Assembly: GCA_018343915.1 (NCBI GenBank)
Contig: JABRWF010000002.1
Span: forward strand, 682,001 to 746,000
Reading direction: 5' to 3'
Length of the DNA stretch: 64,000 nucleotides
Source: Agroathelia rolfsii
Lineage: Eukaryota > Basidiomycota > Agaricomycetes > Amylocorticiales > Amylocorticiaceae
The notes under the pieces were generated by a model that worked only from the letters and a program-made list of their open reading frames with translations, did no database searches and had not been told where the DNA came from. The number at the start of each line of letters is the position of its first letter. The stretch's first letter is position 1. The position numbers and the translations under genes were made by a program. Below are positions 13,519 to 24,130 of the stretch, in pieces.

Positions 13519-14550
13519 ATGTCTAAGACAGTTTATTTGATTTCTGGTGCAAACCGCGGCATAGGTATGTTTTCGGTTGACTAACAGTATACGATAAATT
13601 ATAATATGATTTGAATAGGGCTGGGATTCACGAAGATGCTTGTGAAACGTGATAATGCCATTGTTTTCGCAGGTGCTCGCGATTTGACCCGTGTGGCGGA
13701 GTTAGAAGCCCTCGCAAAGGAGTTTCCTGGAAAGCTTTATTTAGTAAAGCTGATTTCTGCGGATGAGGCTAGCAATAAGGCTGCCGCCGAGGAAATCAAA
13801 GCAAAGGTTGGAAGACTGGACGTTGTCATCGCCAATGCAGGTCAGTTAAGGAGCGACAAGCTTAGACCGTAATACTACTTGTGCTGATTATTAGTATAAA
13901 GGCATCGCTAGATCTAAACCCACAGCACTCGAGACTCCGCAAGAGGATATGCGGGATCATTATGAGGTATGCTTTTGCGGAATAGGAGATTATGTACGAA
14001 GATTTGCACATCTAATTGTCTGATATAGGTCAACGTCATTGGACCACTCGTACTATTCCAAGCGTCCTACCCTTTACTTAAAGCTAGTACTCCTGCACCT
14101 AAATTTGTAGTTATATCTTCTCGAGCAGGCAGTATTACTTTTGGAACATCCATTCCTGGTGTTATGCTGTCTTATGGAGCATCCAAGGCTGCGGTAAATT
14201 ATCTGGTACGGAAGCTGCACTTTGAGAACGATGGTCTTAGTAAGCATTCTTCTATATGTTCATCATTTAGGAATGCGGACTAATCGCATAAACCAGTTAC
14301 GCTTCCCATATGCCCTGGTCCAGTAGACACAGATATGTGTATGCATTCTTCGCTAAAAACTTAGAGGATCATAGAACTTACATTTATTGATGCAGTGGCT
14401 CCTTCCAAGGATCTCGATTTCTTCAAGGATATAAATATTACGCCTGTCGACGAGGCAGTGACCAAGTTACTTTCCATAATAGACACTGCCACGCGGTCTG
14501 CAGATGGTCCAACACTCCACACGATTGAAGGAGATACGGCACCATGGTAG
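13519..14550 (+). CDS. Short-chain dehydrogenase, sniffer/C-factor-like (SDR copy 2)
   Basis: A classical SDR carbonyl reductase of 246 residues. Exons 13519-13564, 13619-13840, 13902-13966, 14029-14239, 14297-14338 and 14396-14550 stay in frame. Motifs: SGANRGIG cofactor loop, NAG restored across the exon 2/3 join, VVISSR with catalytic Ser, YGASK, PGPVDTDM after the active site, and a terminal APW. The first exon is 46 nt, as in every copy. It stands alone on the plus strand and is followed 450 bp later by an SDR 3'-end relic. Confidence 0.88.
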
Positions 14551-15012
14551 ATATTTGAAACTGGCACAACCCGCCATACGCCTTTCCGTTTCTTATATCG
14601 ACTTGAAATAGCGATAGTTTGAGGTGCATTTATAAATATTTTTATTTTAGATGTTTACATGTTATATGGGACTTTAAGTTTCCGGATATTATGATATGCA
14701 TATAAGGAGTCAACCTATTTCTCCATTTTCACTATCAGGAATGCACTCTCAAAGTTGAGAGTGAACTGTCATAGGTGGAATCAGTCAACATTAATCAAGA
14801 TAAACTTTGAAATAAAGCTTAACGGTCGTGACAATACTACACGGCATTTATTCACTAGTAGATATCGGGCCATTGACCAGCATCAGTACTTCTGTTTCTG
14901 AACATGCACCGTTATGACCATGATGGCAATACGAGCCGCCACACGCTTTCAAACTTCAAGAGTGTGCTTAGTCGCGTCGGTACGGTCGTACTTGTTATCG
15001 TTAGCTATTACC

Positions 15013-15122
15013 CAACCATACCGATGCATCTAGAGCCGCCGCAAACCGTCTTACACAAAATTAGCACGCGAACCGAAAATGACCTAGAATTCCACGCAGA
15101 AGGTGACATTGCAGCATGGTAA
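15013..15122 (+). pseudogene. Relic of an SDR 3' exon
   Basis: The reading frame ends in TRTENDLEFHAEGDIAAW and a stop. This aligns with the last exon of the SDR copies (for example ATRPETGPAFHTVDG and a closing APW). Nothing resembling the upstream exons precedes it. It is read as the surviving tail of a deleted or heavily decayed SDR gene. Confidence 0.55.
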
Positions 15123-16040
15123 ATATGTTAGTACTACTTTTGGTTTTAGTTAGATGACTCAGTATAAGTATTATATGTACTGAGCATGCTAGCCTCCCCA
15201 GGCAGCCGATAGTACACACGTGATGATAGTCGATACATGTTCTAACTGAGCATGCAATCATTTCACGATTGCTCCCAGCGCGTGATCATTTACTACTGCT
15301 AGTAATATTGCTTACGAATATCGCATCAATGCTCACATATAATAGTACTACTAGTAGTATGGTTCTATGTGAAGGACCTTAAGCTTGCTGCTGTCGAATA
15401 GGTCACCGAAAATGATATGTGCAATGCGCAGTTAAAGTTGCTTTAAATACAACACCGCTGGTGGCTTTAAGTTACTTGGCGATCTGCACTGGCGTTCAAG
15501 ACAATGATCATAAGCCACCCTGGCTAAACCCGTTGTTGAAAGGATGATATAATCACCATGCCAAGTAAAAATAGAAACACATAACACAAGTAACTACTTT
15601 GAGAGAGTGGTTGTGTCCCCGGCGGACTGCCAAGACAGCTACTCCAATGGCCTGCGGACAACATGCTTGCCGGCTTAGGTCTCAGGCTCCATGCTATGGC
15701 ATAGCAATACTAGTATGCATCAGTGATGAACTGGATGAAAGTTAGATGTGGAATTTGCGAAAATCTTTATTGCAAAGCAGAGGCTATACCATTAAGAACT
15801 GCCTTTTCGGTAATTTTACATTACAAATATTCGCAGGCGCCTACATCTGGAATAACATGCATCGTGATCGAAACAATCGGTCCGTATTTGCCGGTTAGAT
15901 ATCGAGACTTGAGGACTAAGGAGTAGAATTGCATCGAGCCTAGGGCACTAAGGTCATTTCCGTGGCAACATCATCGCATAAGGTGGGCGGTGGGGCAAAG
16001 TAATACTGCAAATTATAGTATATTACACATGCTCAACAGT
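15123..16040. other. Intergenic, no gene seen
   Basis: AT-rich sequence with several ACTAGTA-type palindromes (near 15348 and 15710) and short ORFs without recognisable features. It separates the SDR relic from SDR copy 3. Confidence 0.5.
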
Positions 16041-17097
16041 TTACCACGGCGCTACAGTGCCTTCTATCGTGGGGAAGGGAGGACCATCCTTTGGACGTGT
16101 GGCATTGTCTATCGTAGATAGTAGACCAGGAATAACTTGATCAACAGATAATATCTCTAAACCTTTGAGGTGCTCGTCATTCTTTCTCGGCGCAACTGAG
16201 AAACAGATTATTCAGCTGATTCCATTCTACAAGATGGGGTAAATGATAGATTATCTTACTTGCATCCGTGTCTACAGGACCAGGACAGATAGGAAAGACA
16301 ACTGTTTCATCAATTAAGTTGAGAAGGAAGACGATCAGTTCAGCTTATTGAGACTTACTTAAGTCATCGTGTTCACGATGCAGCTTGCGCGTAAGATAGT
16401 TCACTGCAGCCTTAGATGCACCGTAAGGAGTCATTTCACTTGGCATATTTGGTGCTAAAGTGATGCTCCCTAGTCTGGAAGAAATGACAATAAACTTCGG
16501 TGTGGAAGTGCTAGCTTTCAACAATGGGTAAGAAGCTTGGAACAAAACCAGGGGTCCAACAACGTTAACCTATATACTGGGCGTTAAAACCAGTTCCAAA
16601 TGTAAGAGCAACTAACTCACATTATAGTGCTCTAACATCTCCGATGCTGGAGTTTGTATAACCGGTCCCGAGAATGTTGCAATGGCTTCGTTTCCAGGTT
16701 TAAGCAAAGCGACCGTGATTTTATTTATACAGGAGTAGATACTCACCAGCATTAGCAATAACGACATCAAGTCGTCCGGCTATGCTCTTGACCTCCTCGA
16801 TCGCAGCCCGGTTTCCAGCTTCATCAGCCGAGACGAGCTTCACAATGTGAAGCTTTCTGGGAGATGTACTCGCGAGTTCCTTGAGGTCCGTGGCTCGCGC
16901 TGGGTCACGGACGCCAGTAAACACAATGACATTTTCGCGCTTAAGTAGTTCCTTTACGAATCCAAGTCCTAGCCATTATTCCAGTTCAGCAAAGGTGCAT
17001 ATATTGAACAATCAAGTATTATCTTCAGGAAACCATTGCTGGCGGACTTACCGATACCCCGATTCGCGCCAGAAACAAGATAAACAGTCGCAGGCAT
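16041..17097 (-). CDS. Short-chain dehydrogenase, sniffer/C-factor-like (SDR copy 3)
   Basis: The same six-exon design as its paralogues: ATG at 17097, exon 1 17052-17097, then 16747-16968, 16621-16685, 16359-16569 and two short exons ending in TAA at 16041. Motifs: SGANRGIG, VISSR, YGASK and CPGPVDTD. The split NAG motif reads NAA, as in copy 1, because exon 3 begins CC rather than GC. The active-site Ser, Tyr and Lys are all present, so the enzyme is probably functional. Substrate unknown. Confidence 0.85.
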
Positions 17098-17412
17098 ACT
17101 GTGATTATAACTGTTGGATACGGTGAGTAGTTTTTAGCGGGAAGCTCAATGATACTGTATACACGCTACGAATACCACTCTTTTGAGGATATCCCATATT
17201 TCCGAGAATCGGGTTGTTGAGCTTCAAGAAGAGCCTTTAGTCAAATCGAGTTGGTCATTCCGAATTCATTCATTCCACGTGCCAGGTAGTCGGCGGATTT
17301 CAACACAAATATTAACCAGTCGGCTAGAGAACAAACCTGACAAGATTTGTCAGTATCCCTCTAATATCTTCAAGTTGATTCATGTCAGGTATTACCAATC
17401 AGTTCACGTAGC

Positions 17413-17497
17413 AAGCTTAATAACGAAGAATAAACATATTAGGCACAATATAGCCTTGTTTCTTCAACATATTAACAGCACACTGGTAGAACACTTC
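17413..17497 (+). repeat. Direct repeat, left copy (partner 18365-18442)
   Basis: This stretch (AGCTTAATAACGAAGAATAA ... CTTCAACATATTAACAGCAC ...) recurs with few changes at 18365-18442. The two copies bracket a block that includes a displaced piece of SEC11. Confidence 0.7.
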
Positions 17498-17990
17498 ATC
17501 ATGTAAAGGACGGGACCATACCATGTGCATTGGCGTAGTTGCATAGTCAACTTAATCTAAGAACAATCACTGGTAGCACAGCTGATGTGACAATATCCCA
17601 ATATATAGCTTTGAAGACCCCGTGTGGTTGGGAACAAGCCCTCGCATATAGCCCAGCGACATCTGGTCTTTACCGATCTTGTCGTGAGAACTTGAAGAAT
17701 GGTTTGAGACTTTGAGTTTGGATCAACGGGGAAATAGTGCGTTTCCAACCTGAATATTATATATCTCACCGAATATGTCATGCATCAACGCGTATTTTTA
17801 TTTGTTTTATTCTATTTGAGGCCTGGATGAACAGGATGCAAATCTCTTCGATTCATATTCGTGAGGTTGATGTTTCACAGCCAAGGCGAGCAATGATCAG
17901 ACAGTTATGGTGGTGACTGTAAAGTGCCATCAGCAAGTGGCTTAACGACTTGCTGAAATGGCCTAGTGCTCACATGCCTTGTCTATCCTT

Positions 17991-18363
17991 CCACGTAGGC
18001 GGAAGCAAGTAACGGTCTCATCGCTTCCAAGTCTGACGCTGCGGCAACAACTCGAAATAATCGTGAACCCAGCAGTAAAAGTCTCCAGCTCCGGCCCACT
18101 TCGCTCGTCCTCTAAGCAAACCTGTAAACTCGGAACATATAAGAAACGGCTTCTGAGCATTAATGTTTGCAGAGGAGCTCAAAACCTTCCGTTGACTGGG
18201 CTTCCGACATTTATGCCAGTGCATATTCACTCCGAGTCTGCGGTTGCGACGTTATTCCTTAAAAATCATCCTGATTTTATCACTATAGGTACTAATACAA
18301 GTGCTAAAATTCGTATCTGTGCTAGCTTCTGGATTAATCATCTGGAAAGGCCTTGGCCTGCCC
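17991..18363 (+). pseudogene. SEC11 relic: promoter, exon 1 and part of exon 2
   Basis: The sequence matches, on the opposite strand, the upstream region and first two exons of the intact SEC11 gene at 61.3-62.3 kb. The promoter match begins CCACGTAGGCGGAAGCAAGT at 17991. Exon 1 starts at ATG 18163 and ends CGACAT at 18210, but has a TGA at 18193. The donor after it is TT instead of GT. Exon 2 (from 18289, after CACTATAG) encodes VLASGLIIWKGLGL and stops matching near 18363, beside a repeat. Catalytic residues lie in later exons and are absent. This is a non-functional duplicate fragment. Confidence 0.85.
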
Positions 18364-18364
18364 A

Positions 18365-18442
18365 AGCTTACTAACGGAAAATAAACATCTTGAAGACAAT
18401 GCAACTTGTTTTCTTCAACATATTAACAGCACACTTGTAGAA
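18365..18442 (+). repeat. Direct repeat, right copy (partner 17413-17497)
   Basis: The right copy of the repeat described at 17413. It begins where SEC11 homology ends, suggesting the SEC11 fragment arrived by a repair or duplication event at this repeat. Confidence 0.7.
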
Positions 18443-18600
18443 CCCAAACCGCAAAATCATTGCATATGAAGAATGCATATAGCATATACATTTTCGTACT
18501 ATTATGGTTATATATTATAATACGTTCTACCAGAGAATCAAGTTTGAGCATACAAGTACATCGATTGCGAGGCAACGGCATTGTGATACAATGGAAATAT

Positions 18601-20267
18601 CTATGCAACAACTTCGGTAACCGTAGGGTAGTCATTGTACCCTCTAATTTGTTCTTCTATTGTTGCGGAATCCCCTTTGCCGTATAGAAGCTTGTAATTT
18701 ATAGGGACATTGACCGGTAATCCTTTCTCTAGTCTTCTGACATAATCAGGCATTGAAATCCAAGCTGAAAGCAAGTTAAGATAACAAACCAACAATAAAT
18801 CATAAGGAGATAACTTACGACGAGCTATAACGACGCCATGGATGATACCTTCGCTGACTAGCTTAGCAGCGCGAGCGAGATCTACTTCGCCATTAATAAG
18901 GATAGGAGTATGCTAGTGAATCAAGGAGAACGTGTTTGAGCTAACGTATACCGGACCGAAGTGGAATTACTTACCTTCAAGGCATGTCGATACGTCTCAA
19001 GCACGTCGTGTGGAATGGCAAGGCTCTTTCCTTCAAAAGATTCGTCGCGATCGATGTGTAGGAAGAATTGGACGTATGCTAGGCCCATTTTATCAATTTC
19101 TCCAAGGAAATAGTTATAAGTTTCGATGGTTTCTTCCAACGGCATTCTGAGTAAAACAAAAATATAGATCAACGAAGGAAATGAAGCAAATCAGATACTT
19201 TGCGGCTTACGCGATATCGTTGAAGCCGGCGGCTGGCATGACTTTGATAGAGACGCGGTCAGAACCCCACACTTCTGACAAAGCCTGAAGTACTTCTAGG
19301 CCAAAGCGGGAACGATTCTCAACACTTCCGCCATATCCGTCAGTCCGTTTCTAGAAATACCATATAAGCTTTCTATATAATGGGAACTTTGATATTTTCT
19401 TTACATTAGAATGTGTTGATAGAAACTGTGCAAATATACTTCAGTGATTTTTATCATATAGAAGCTGTAAACGAAACGTACTTGAGCAACTAAATAACCG
19501 CCGTTTGCCAAGACTTCCACTCCGTCAAAACCGGCCGCCTTTGCGTTAATGGCAGCTTGTCGGAATTGCTCTACAATTAGACGAGGATCTTCTACAGCTA
19601 TGGGCTGAAATGTCAAGTCAGTGCTTGCCCGCAAAATAGTGCTTATAAGTGCATACAGTCTGATATCCGGGCTGGCCAGGAAGAAAGCGGAATCTGGCTG
19701 GTGCAACCGCAGTAATCGCAGAAGGAGCATACACAGGCTGAGCAATGGATTCAGTACTTTGCAAAAAATGTATTTCATACAAATTAAACTGACCTGGCCT
19801 GAGGCAATCTGTTCTGGCGCTTGAGGATGTGCCATTCTTCCAACTAGATAGAGCTTCAAAATTTTAAAGAGCTATTCGAAGATGGACGCTTACCATGCCA
19901 AAGCTGAGCGTATATCGCACCGCCTTCAGCATGTACGGCTTCTGTGACTTTACTCCATGCATCGATTTGTTCTTGAGACCAGATTCCAGGAGCATTTGCC
20001 CATGTCGTCCTGTACGTGGGTAAGTTATATATAGGGGCTCATAGAAATGGATCATGATGATACTTACCCTTGTTGACTAACCAAGATTCCCTCGGTTATT
20101 ATCAGGCCGGCACCTCCTCTTGCACGTTGGCGATAATGTTCGACTTGCAGATCGGTTGGTACATTGCCTTTGGCTCGGCTTCTAGTTAGTGATCCCATGT
20201 GCACACGATTTCGCAACTGAAGAGGACCAAGAGTAGAAGGCTCAAGAAGGGATGCGAAAGCAGACAT
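18601..20267 (-). CDS. Old Yellow Enzyme-type flavin oxidoreductase (OYE copy 1)
   Basis: An FMN-dependent NAD(P)H oxidoreductase of the OYE family (TIM barrel), which reduces activated alkenes. The ATG at 20267 opens MSAFASLLEPSTLGPLQLRN. Exons include 20068-20267, 19894-20009, 19794-19843, a 21-nt microexon 19405-19425 (FLSTHSN) and later exons ending at 18601. Visible motifs: MGSLTRSRA (FMN-binding Thr), AQLWHVGRMAHP, RTDGYGGSVENR, and a C-terminal NYK...GYNDYP block. At the substrate site, where the family has HxxN before GYL, this copy reads LANGGYL: both His and Asn are replaced while the Tyr is kept. A TATA box lies about 85 bp upstream. Confidence 0.86.
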
Positions 20268-20352
20268 TTTCTTAAGAAATCTGAGCTAGAACTAGGAGTT
20301 TCAGGAGAGGATGAAAGACTTGAATATGCCGGATATTGAGAGCATGAGCTAG

Positions 20353-20360
20353 CTTTTATA
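20353..20360 (-). promoter_or_regulatory. TATA box of OYE copy 1
   Basis: TATAAAAG on the minus strand, about 85 bp before the ATG at 20267. OYE copy 3 has a related CATAAAAG at the same distance. Confidence 0.6.
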
Positions 20361-21269
20361 CCCAGGGTATCCCGCCGTAAAAGCACCATGTGTTAAGACC
20401 ATGGTGATCTGCTAAGCTCTCAACAGCATTAGAAAGAGGTGTATGTATGAGTAATATCTCCAGAGGTTAGGTCAGGCTATTGCTACACGCGGTATTTGAT
20501 AGCTGCTGAGCAATGCATCGGGATGCTTCTTTAGGGCTTAGGCCCGGCGTTATATAAGCGGTGTCCGAGTCGGCGGCGACAGAGCTGATCGACGGTAGCT
20601 AGGGATGATGTAAGCGGAGCCACTGCCACGCTTGCCACTAATGCATCAGCTAACGCTACAGGATTCAAGTTGTAGCTCGTGGATGCACCATCATGTAGTA
20701 ATACATGTAGTTATACTTGATCCCTTCTTCATCTCATCGGTCATTGTATCTATGTGCGCTTTCTTCACGTGTTCAAGTTTTTCTGTGGTCTCTTTTCCTA
20801 AGTGCTTAGATATCACAGAAGACGTCGGAGGTTAATTACGACCGGTTTATAGCAGAGGGCCTCCCTTACACGCTGCGTGCTTTCATGAATCGAAAATCGT
20901 TATCCCAACTCCGGTTGTTCTGGAATTAATTCCTCTATCTGATCTGGGAGAAAGTTTAGCCTTTTGTACTGGTCTTATAAGCAAGGCTGCTCTATTAAGT
21001 ACATGTGGATCCAGTTTCTCTGTCAAGTCGCCTATTTATGCTTGTGCAATCACTCATGTTCTAATTACCTTTATTCAAAAATGAAAGCATTGTATTCATT
21101 CGCTAAGTTTTTTTAGATCTTATTTTTCACCCTAGCTGAAATAACTCGCTGGTTCTCAGCTTGAAATTCGACTGTCTTTTCTCCTTAGAGCTTTTTACAC
21201 CATATAGTAAACGCTAGCATCAATCAAGCTTATAATTGACGCCAGGAAACTATTTCAATCTCAAATTAT
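20361..21269. other. Intergenic, no gene seen
   Basis: Upstream region of OYE copy 1 and downstream region of the small peptide gene. It contains only short ORFs. Confidence 0.5.
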
Positions 21270-21466
21270 TTAACCATCATATTCGTGTCCAGCACTGCTG
21301 AAGTCATCGTCAACCAATCGAGGACAGGTCCCTTGTACAGCATTCTGATAATGATTGTTAGCTTCATCAACAAAAGCTAGAATATTCAAAGTTGTGTGAT
21401 ACTCACGGCAATGGCGATAGCCGGAATCCAGAAAAGAAGCGGCGGAGCTGCAAGAGATTTGGTCAT
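21270..21466 (-). CDS. Putative small secreted peptide (44 residues)
   Basis: Two exons, 21407-21466 and 21270-21344, joined by a 62-nt GTGAGT...TTATCAG intron that contains a CTAAC branch-like motif about 16 nt before the acceptor. Exon 1 encodes a complete signal-peptide-like segment, MTKSLAAPPLLFWIPAIAIA, ending in an AxA-type cleavage site. Exon 2 encodes a 24-residue acidic tail with one Cys. The intron falls exactly at the predicted cleavage point. No family is recognised, and there is no CaaX box or Kex2 site, so it is not an obvious mating pheromone or RiPP precursor. It lies between OYE genes. The good intron is the main evidence that it is real. Confidence 0.42.
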
Positions 21467-22248
21467 GGTAAGTCCTGTTGTAATAGAGGTGATTTGGCAA
21501 GTAGTAATGCTGAAACTATTGTTTGCAAGTCCTCCTTCTGCCTTCTTATACGATAAAATGCTGGCACATTTTTAGTTTCTCGGGAGTTTAGTATCCGAAA
21601 GAGTGAAAGCAGCACCTATCGTCTCTATTTGAACCATGCTTTAATGGATGCGCATGTTATCTGCATGTTTCTGTCATTGATTACGGTAATGGTGTCTCCG
21701 ACTAATTCAATAGCCATAAGATTATCCGCTAACTTGCATTCGCTTGTGCCTTGATCGACTATGTGAATATTCAGCTACTCAAGCTCAAGTATCATTGCGA
21801 TATTCATATGGTATTACTATCGAGTTTAATATTAGCGTAGTTTCCTGCGTGCCTTCAACTGCATTGTAGCACCTCTACCACTCAGATATTATCCATGACT
21901 AAAAGTACAATACAATTATCCGAGTCCCTTATCATTGCTGGCGATTGCGAAGCATTATTTGGTACTCGGATTCTATTCCTGAGATGCATTATTCTATTGG
22001 TAAGTATCGGCAAACATCTTTACCATGCCTTCAGAATACGGAAAAATGTGCATAATAATGCGACTAATACCCTATCAGAAGTATTGGCCTAAGTAATTCT
22101 TGTCTGCTAGGTATAGTGTGAGATAAGGACGCATGTATTTATGAATGTCAGGAATACAGTGGTTACGACTCAAATCCAATATCTACATTATGTGAATATA
22201 TTAGAACTAAGATACAATGAATAGACCACATTTTGCTCCAAGTAATCT
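21467..22248. other. Intergenic, no gene seen
   Basis: AT-rich DNA between the small peptide gene and the OYE fragment. No recognisable feature. Confidence 0.5.
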
Positions 22249-22810
22249 TCACGCGACTATCAATAATTCGGTTATTGAGGGGTAATCATTGTACCCCTTG
22301 ATTTTTTCTTCTCTAGTAACCTGGTCTCCTTTAGTGTACTGGGTCTTGACATTTATAGGTACATCAAGAGGAAGTCCCCTTTCTAAACGCTTTACTACAT
22401 CGGGCATTGAAATCCATGCTTAAGAAATCCTTTGACCATTGAAGATAGACAGAGTAGTAAGAATAGTAGGGGGAAGGGGTTACTCACGTCGAGAGAGGAC
22501 CACGCCCTCAATGATTCCCTCGTTGACAAGTCGAGCTGCATTTTCAAGATCAACATCCCCATTGATAAATATGGGAGTGCTCTATTGTATAAGAATGATC
22601 TATATGGGTGTTAGGAATACAGTACAGATTAATTCTTACCTTAATAAAAGGTCGATAAGTGTCCAACACGTTATGTGGCACGTCTGGCGTCTTGCCAGCT
22701 AAGGCACGCTGAAGATCAAAATGAAGTACAAGCTGAATGTATGCCAGATCCAGTTTGTCAGCCTCTCGTATGAAATGAGTGTAAGTCCTGATTGTTTCCT
22801 CTAGCATAGT
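22249..22810 (-). pseudogene. OYE fragment: only the last exons (OYE copy 2)
   Basis: The 3' three exons of an OYE gene, very close to copy 3. They encode LEETIRTYTHFIREADKL, a TPIFINGDVDLENAARLVNEG block and AWISMPD, ending at a TGA in 22249. The frame is open, but the exons for the FMN-binding N-terminus and active site are missing. Upstream of 22830 the sequence turns into an unrelated GC-rich block. It is a truncated, non-functional copy. Confidence 0.82.
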
Positions 22811-22869
22811 ATTATCTTTCATGTGTAAGTAGAATTTGCTTAGCTATCCTGACGATACCGAAGTATGAG

Positions 22870-23440
22870 AAATCGCAAAGGGGCGGGCTGTATAATACGG
22901 CCCGAACCATTTCGCTGCTGAAACATACGCTAATCCGCCATCAATTAGGTTTATTCCCGAGTCGGGCTGAAATAGTTGCATAATAATCATGATACGCGAC
23001 CCCGATGTACTTGTCATCAAAGGGCATCATCATTCAGTTCAGACGACAGAAAATTTCTAACCTTAGCAAATCAATCTCCAGGCTGCAGAATCCAAAGCCC
23101 TTGGATATATCATTTCTATCTGAAGCCCAAGCGCAAGAGTGTACTAAATGTGAACAGCCAGGCTCTACTAGTAGTCGCCGATGGTCAAGATGTCGATGCG
23201 TTCTATTGGTACTGCCCTGGTGGTATCATCATTAAACTTGAAGGTGGTTCCTTGTCAATGCAGAAAAATAGACCCGAGCCTCAATGTTAAGCAATTGCTC
23301 GCGGCCCTAATTCGAGATGGCCACCCTTAGACTGAGGCAGAATTGAGTTCGCTGACGTTCAATCTGAAGCTTGTAACGGCTCAGGCCGCTACACTTTCGA
23401 CGATGGATTTAGATCGGGAAAACAGCTCGGTAGCTTTTTT
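22870..23440. mobile_element. Possible non-autonomous hAT-like element
   Basis: A block with repeated GCCCGA/TCGGGC-type motifs near both ends (GGCTGTATAATACGGCCC near 22890, CCCGAGTCGGGC near 22963, GACCCGAGCC near 23271, GGCTCAGGCCGC near 23379). The same vocabulary surrounds the hAT relic at 26.6-27.8 kb. It abuts the broken end of the OYE fragment. No transposase is encoded, and precise ends and target-site duplications were not found. Confidence 0.3.
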
Positions 23441-24130
23441 CCCACCAGGCTTTTGATGCACCCCAGCTGGGCTTGAGGGTTTACATTACATAATGTACAT
23501 TTTAGTTTGGTGGCTGCATGCCTCTGTTTTTCTTTGTCCGAGCAACACCAGTAGCAGCTCACACATTCTGTCTCTACTCTGTTTCTTAATTAAATCTCTA
23601 TCTCTCTTGCTTGAGCCATTACAAAGCTCAAGCTTAAGACAGAATGTTGCAGTACTTAGTGCTGTGTTGGTTTAGGCAAGTATCTCCATTTATGGGAAGG
23701 AAATGCCTGTATTTGGGCTGTTCAGGCTAAATGCAAATATAACTTTTCATACATAGAATATCCAACTAAGCTAATGCAATACTGCTCACACTAGCCAATA
23801 TCCCAATTAGGAGATGCTTACTGCTCATATATGGATTATATTACACGTGATGAGGTCTGAGAACAAGTAACAATCATGTACTTACACCTTACAAATCCAT
23901 ATCAGAAAGTATAAAAATATGCGCAGATGAAATTTCATTATTATGGAAAAAACCTTGACAGTCAAATCCACATGAGGTCTAGTCTATATACATAACTATA
24001 AGCTCAAGCTAGGTAACGTGAATTTATGAGCACCAAGAACGCGGAGATTTGATCAAAAGTTTGCATTACACCGCATGCAAATGCACACCTGGTGTAAGAC
24101 ACTAGCTCAAGTATAATCTGTTTCATCCTG
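23441..24130. other. Intergenic, no gene seen
   Basis: AT-rich DNA downstream of OYE copy 3. No recognisable coding or RNA feature. Confidence 0.5.

Noticed and set aside
21270..21466. Mating pheromone precursor
   Set aside because: There is no C-terminal CaaX motif, which basidiomycete pheromone precursors have.
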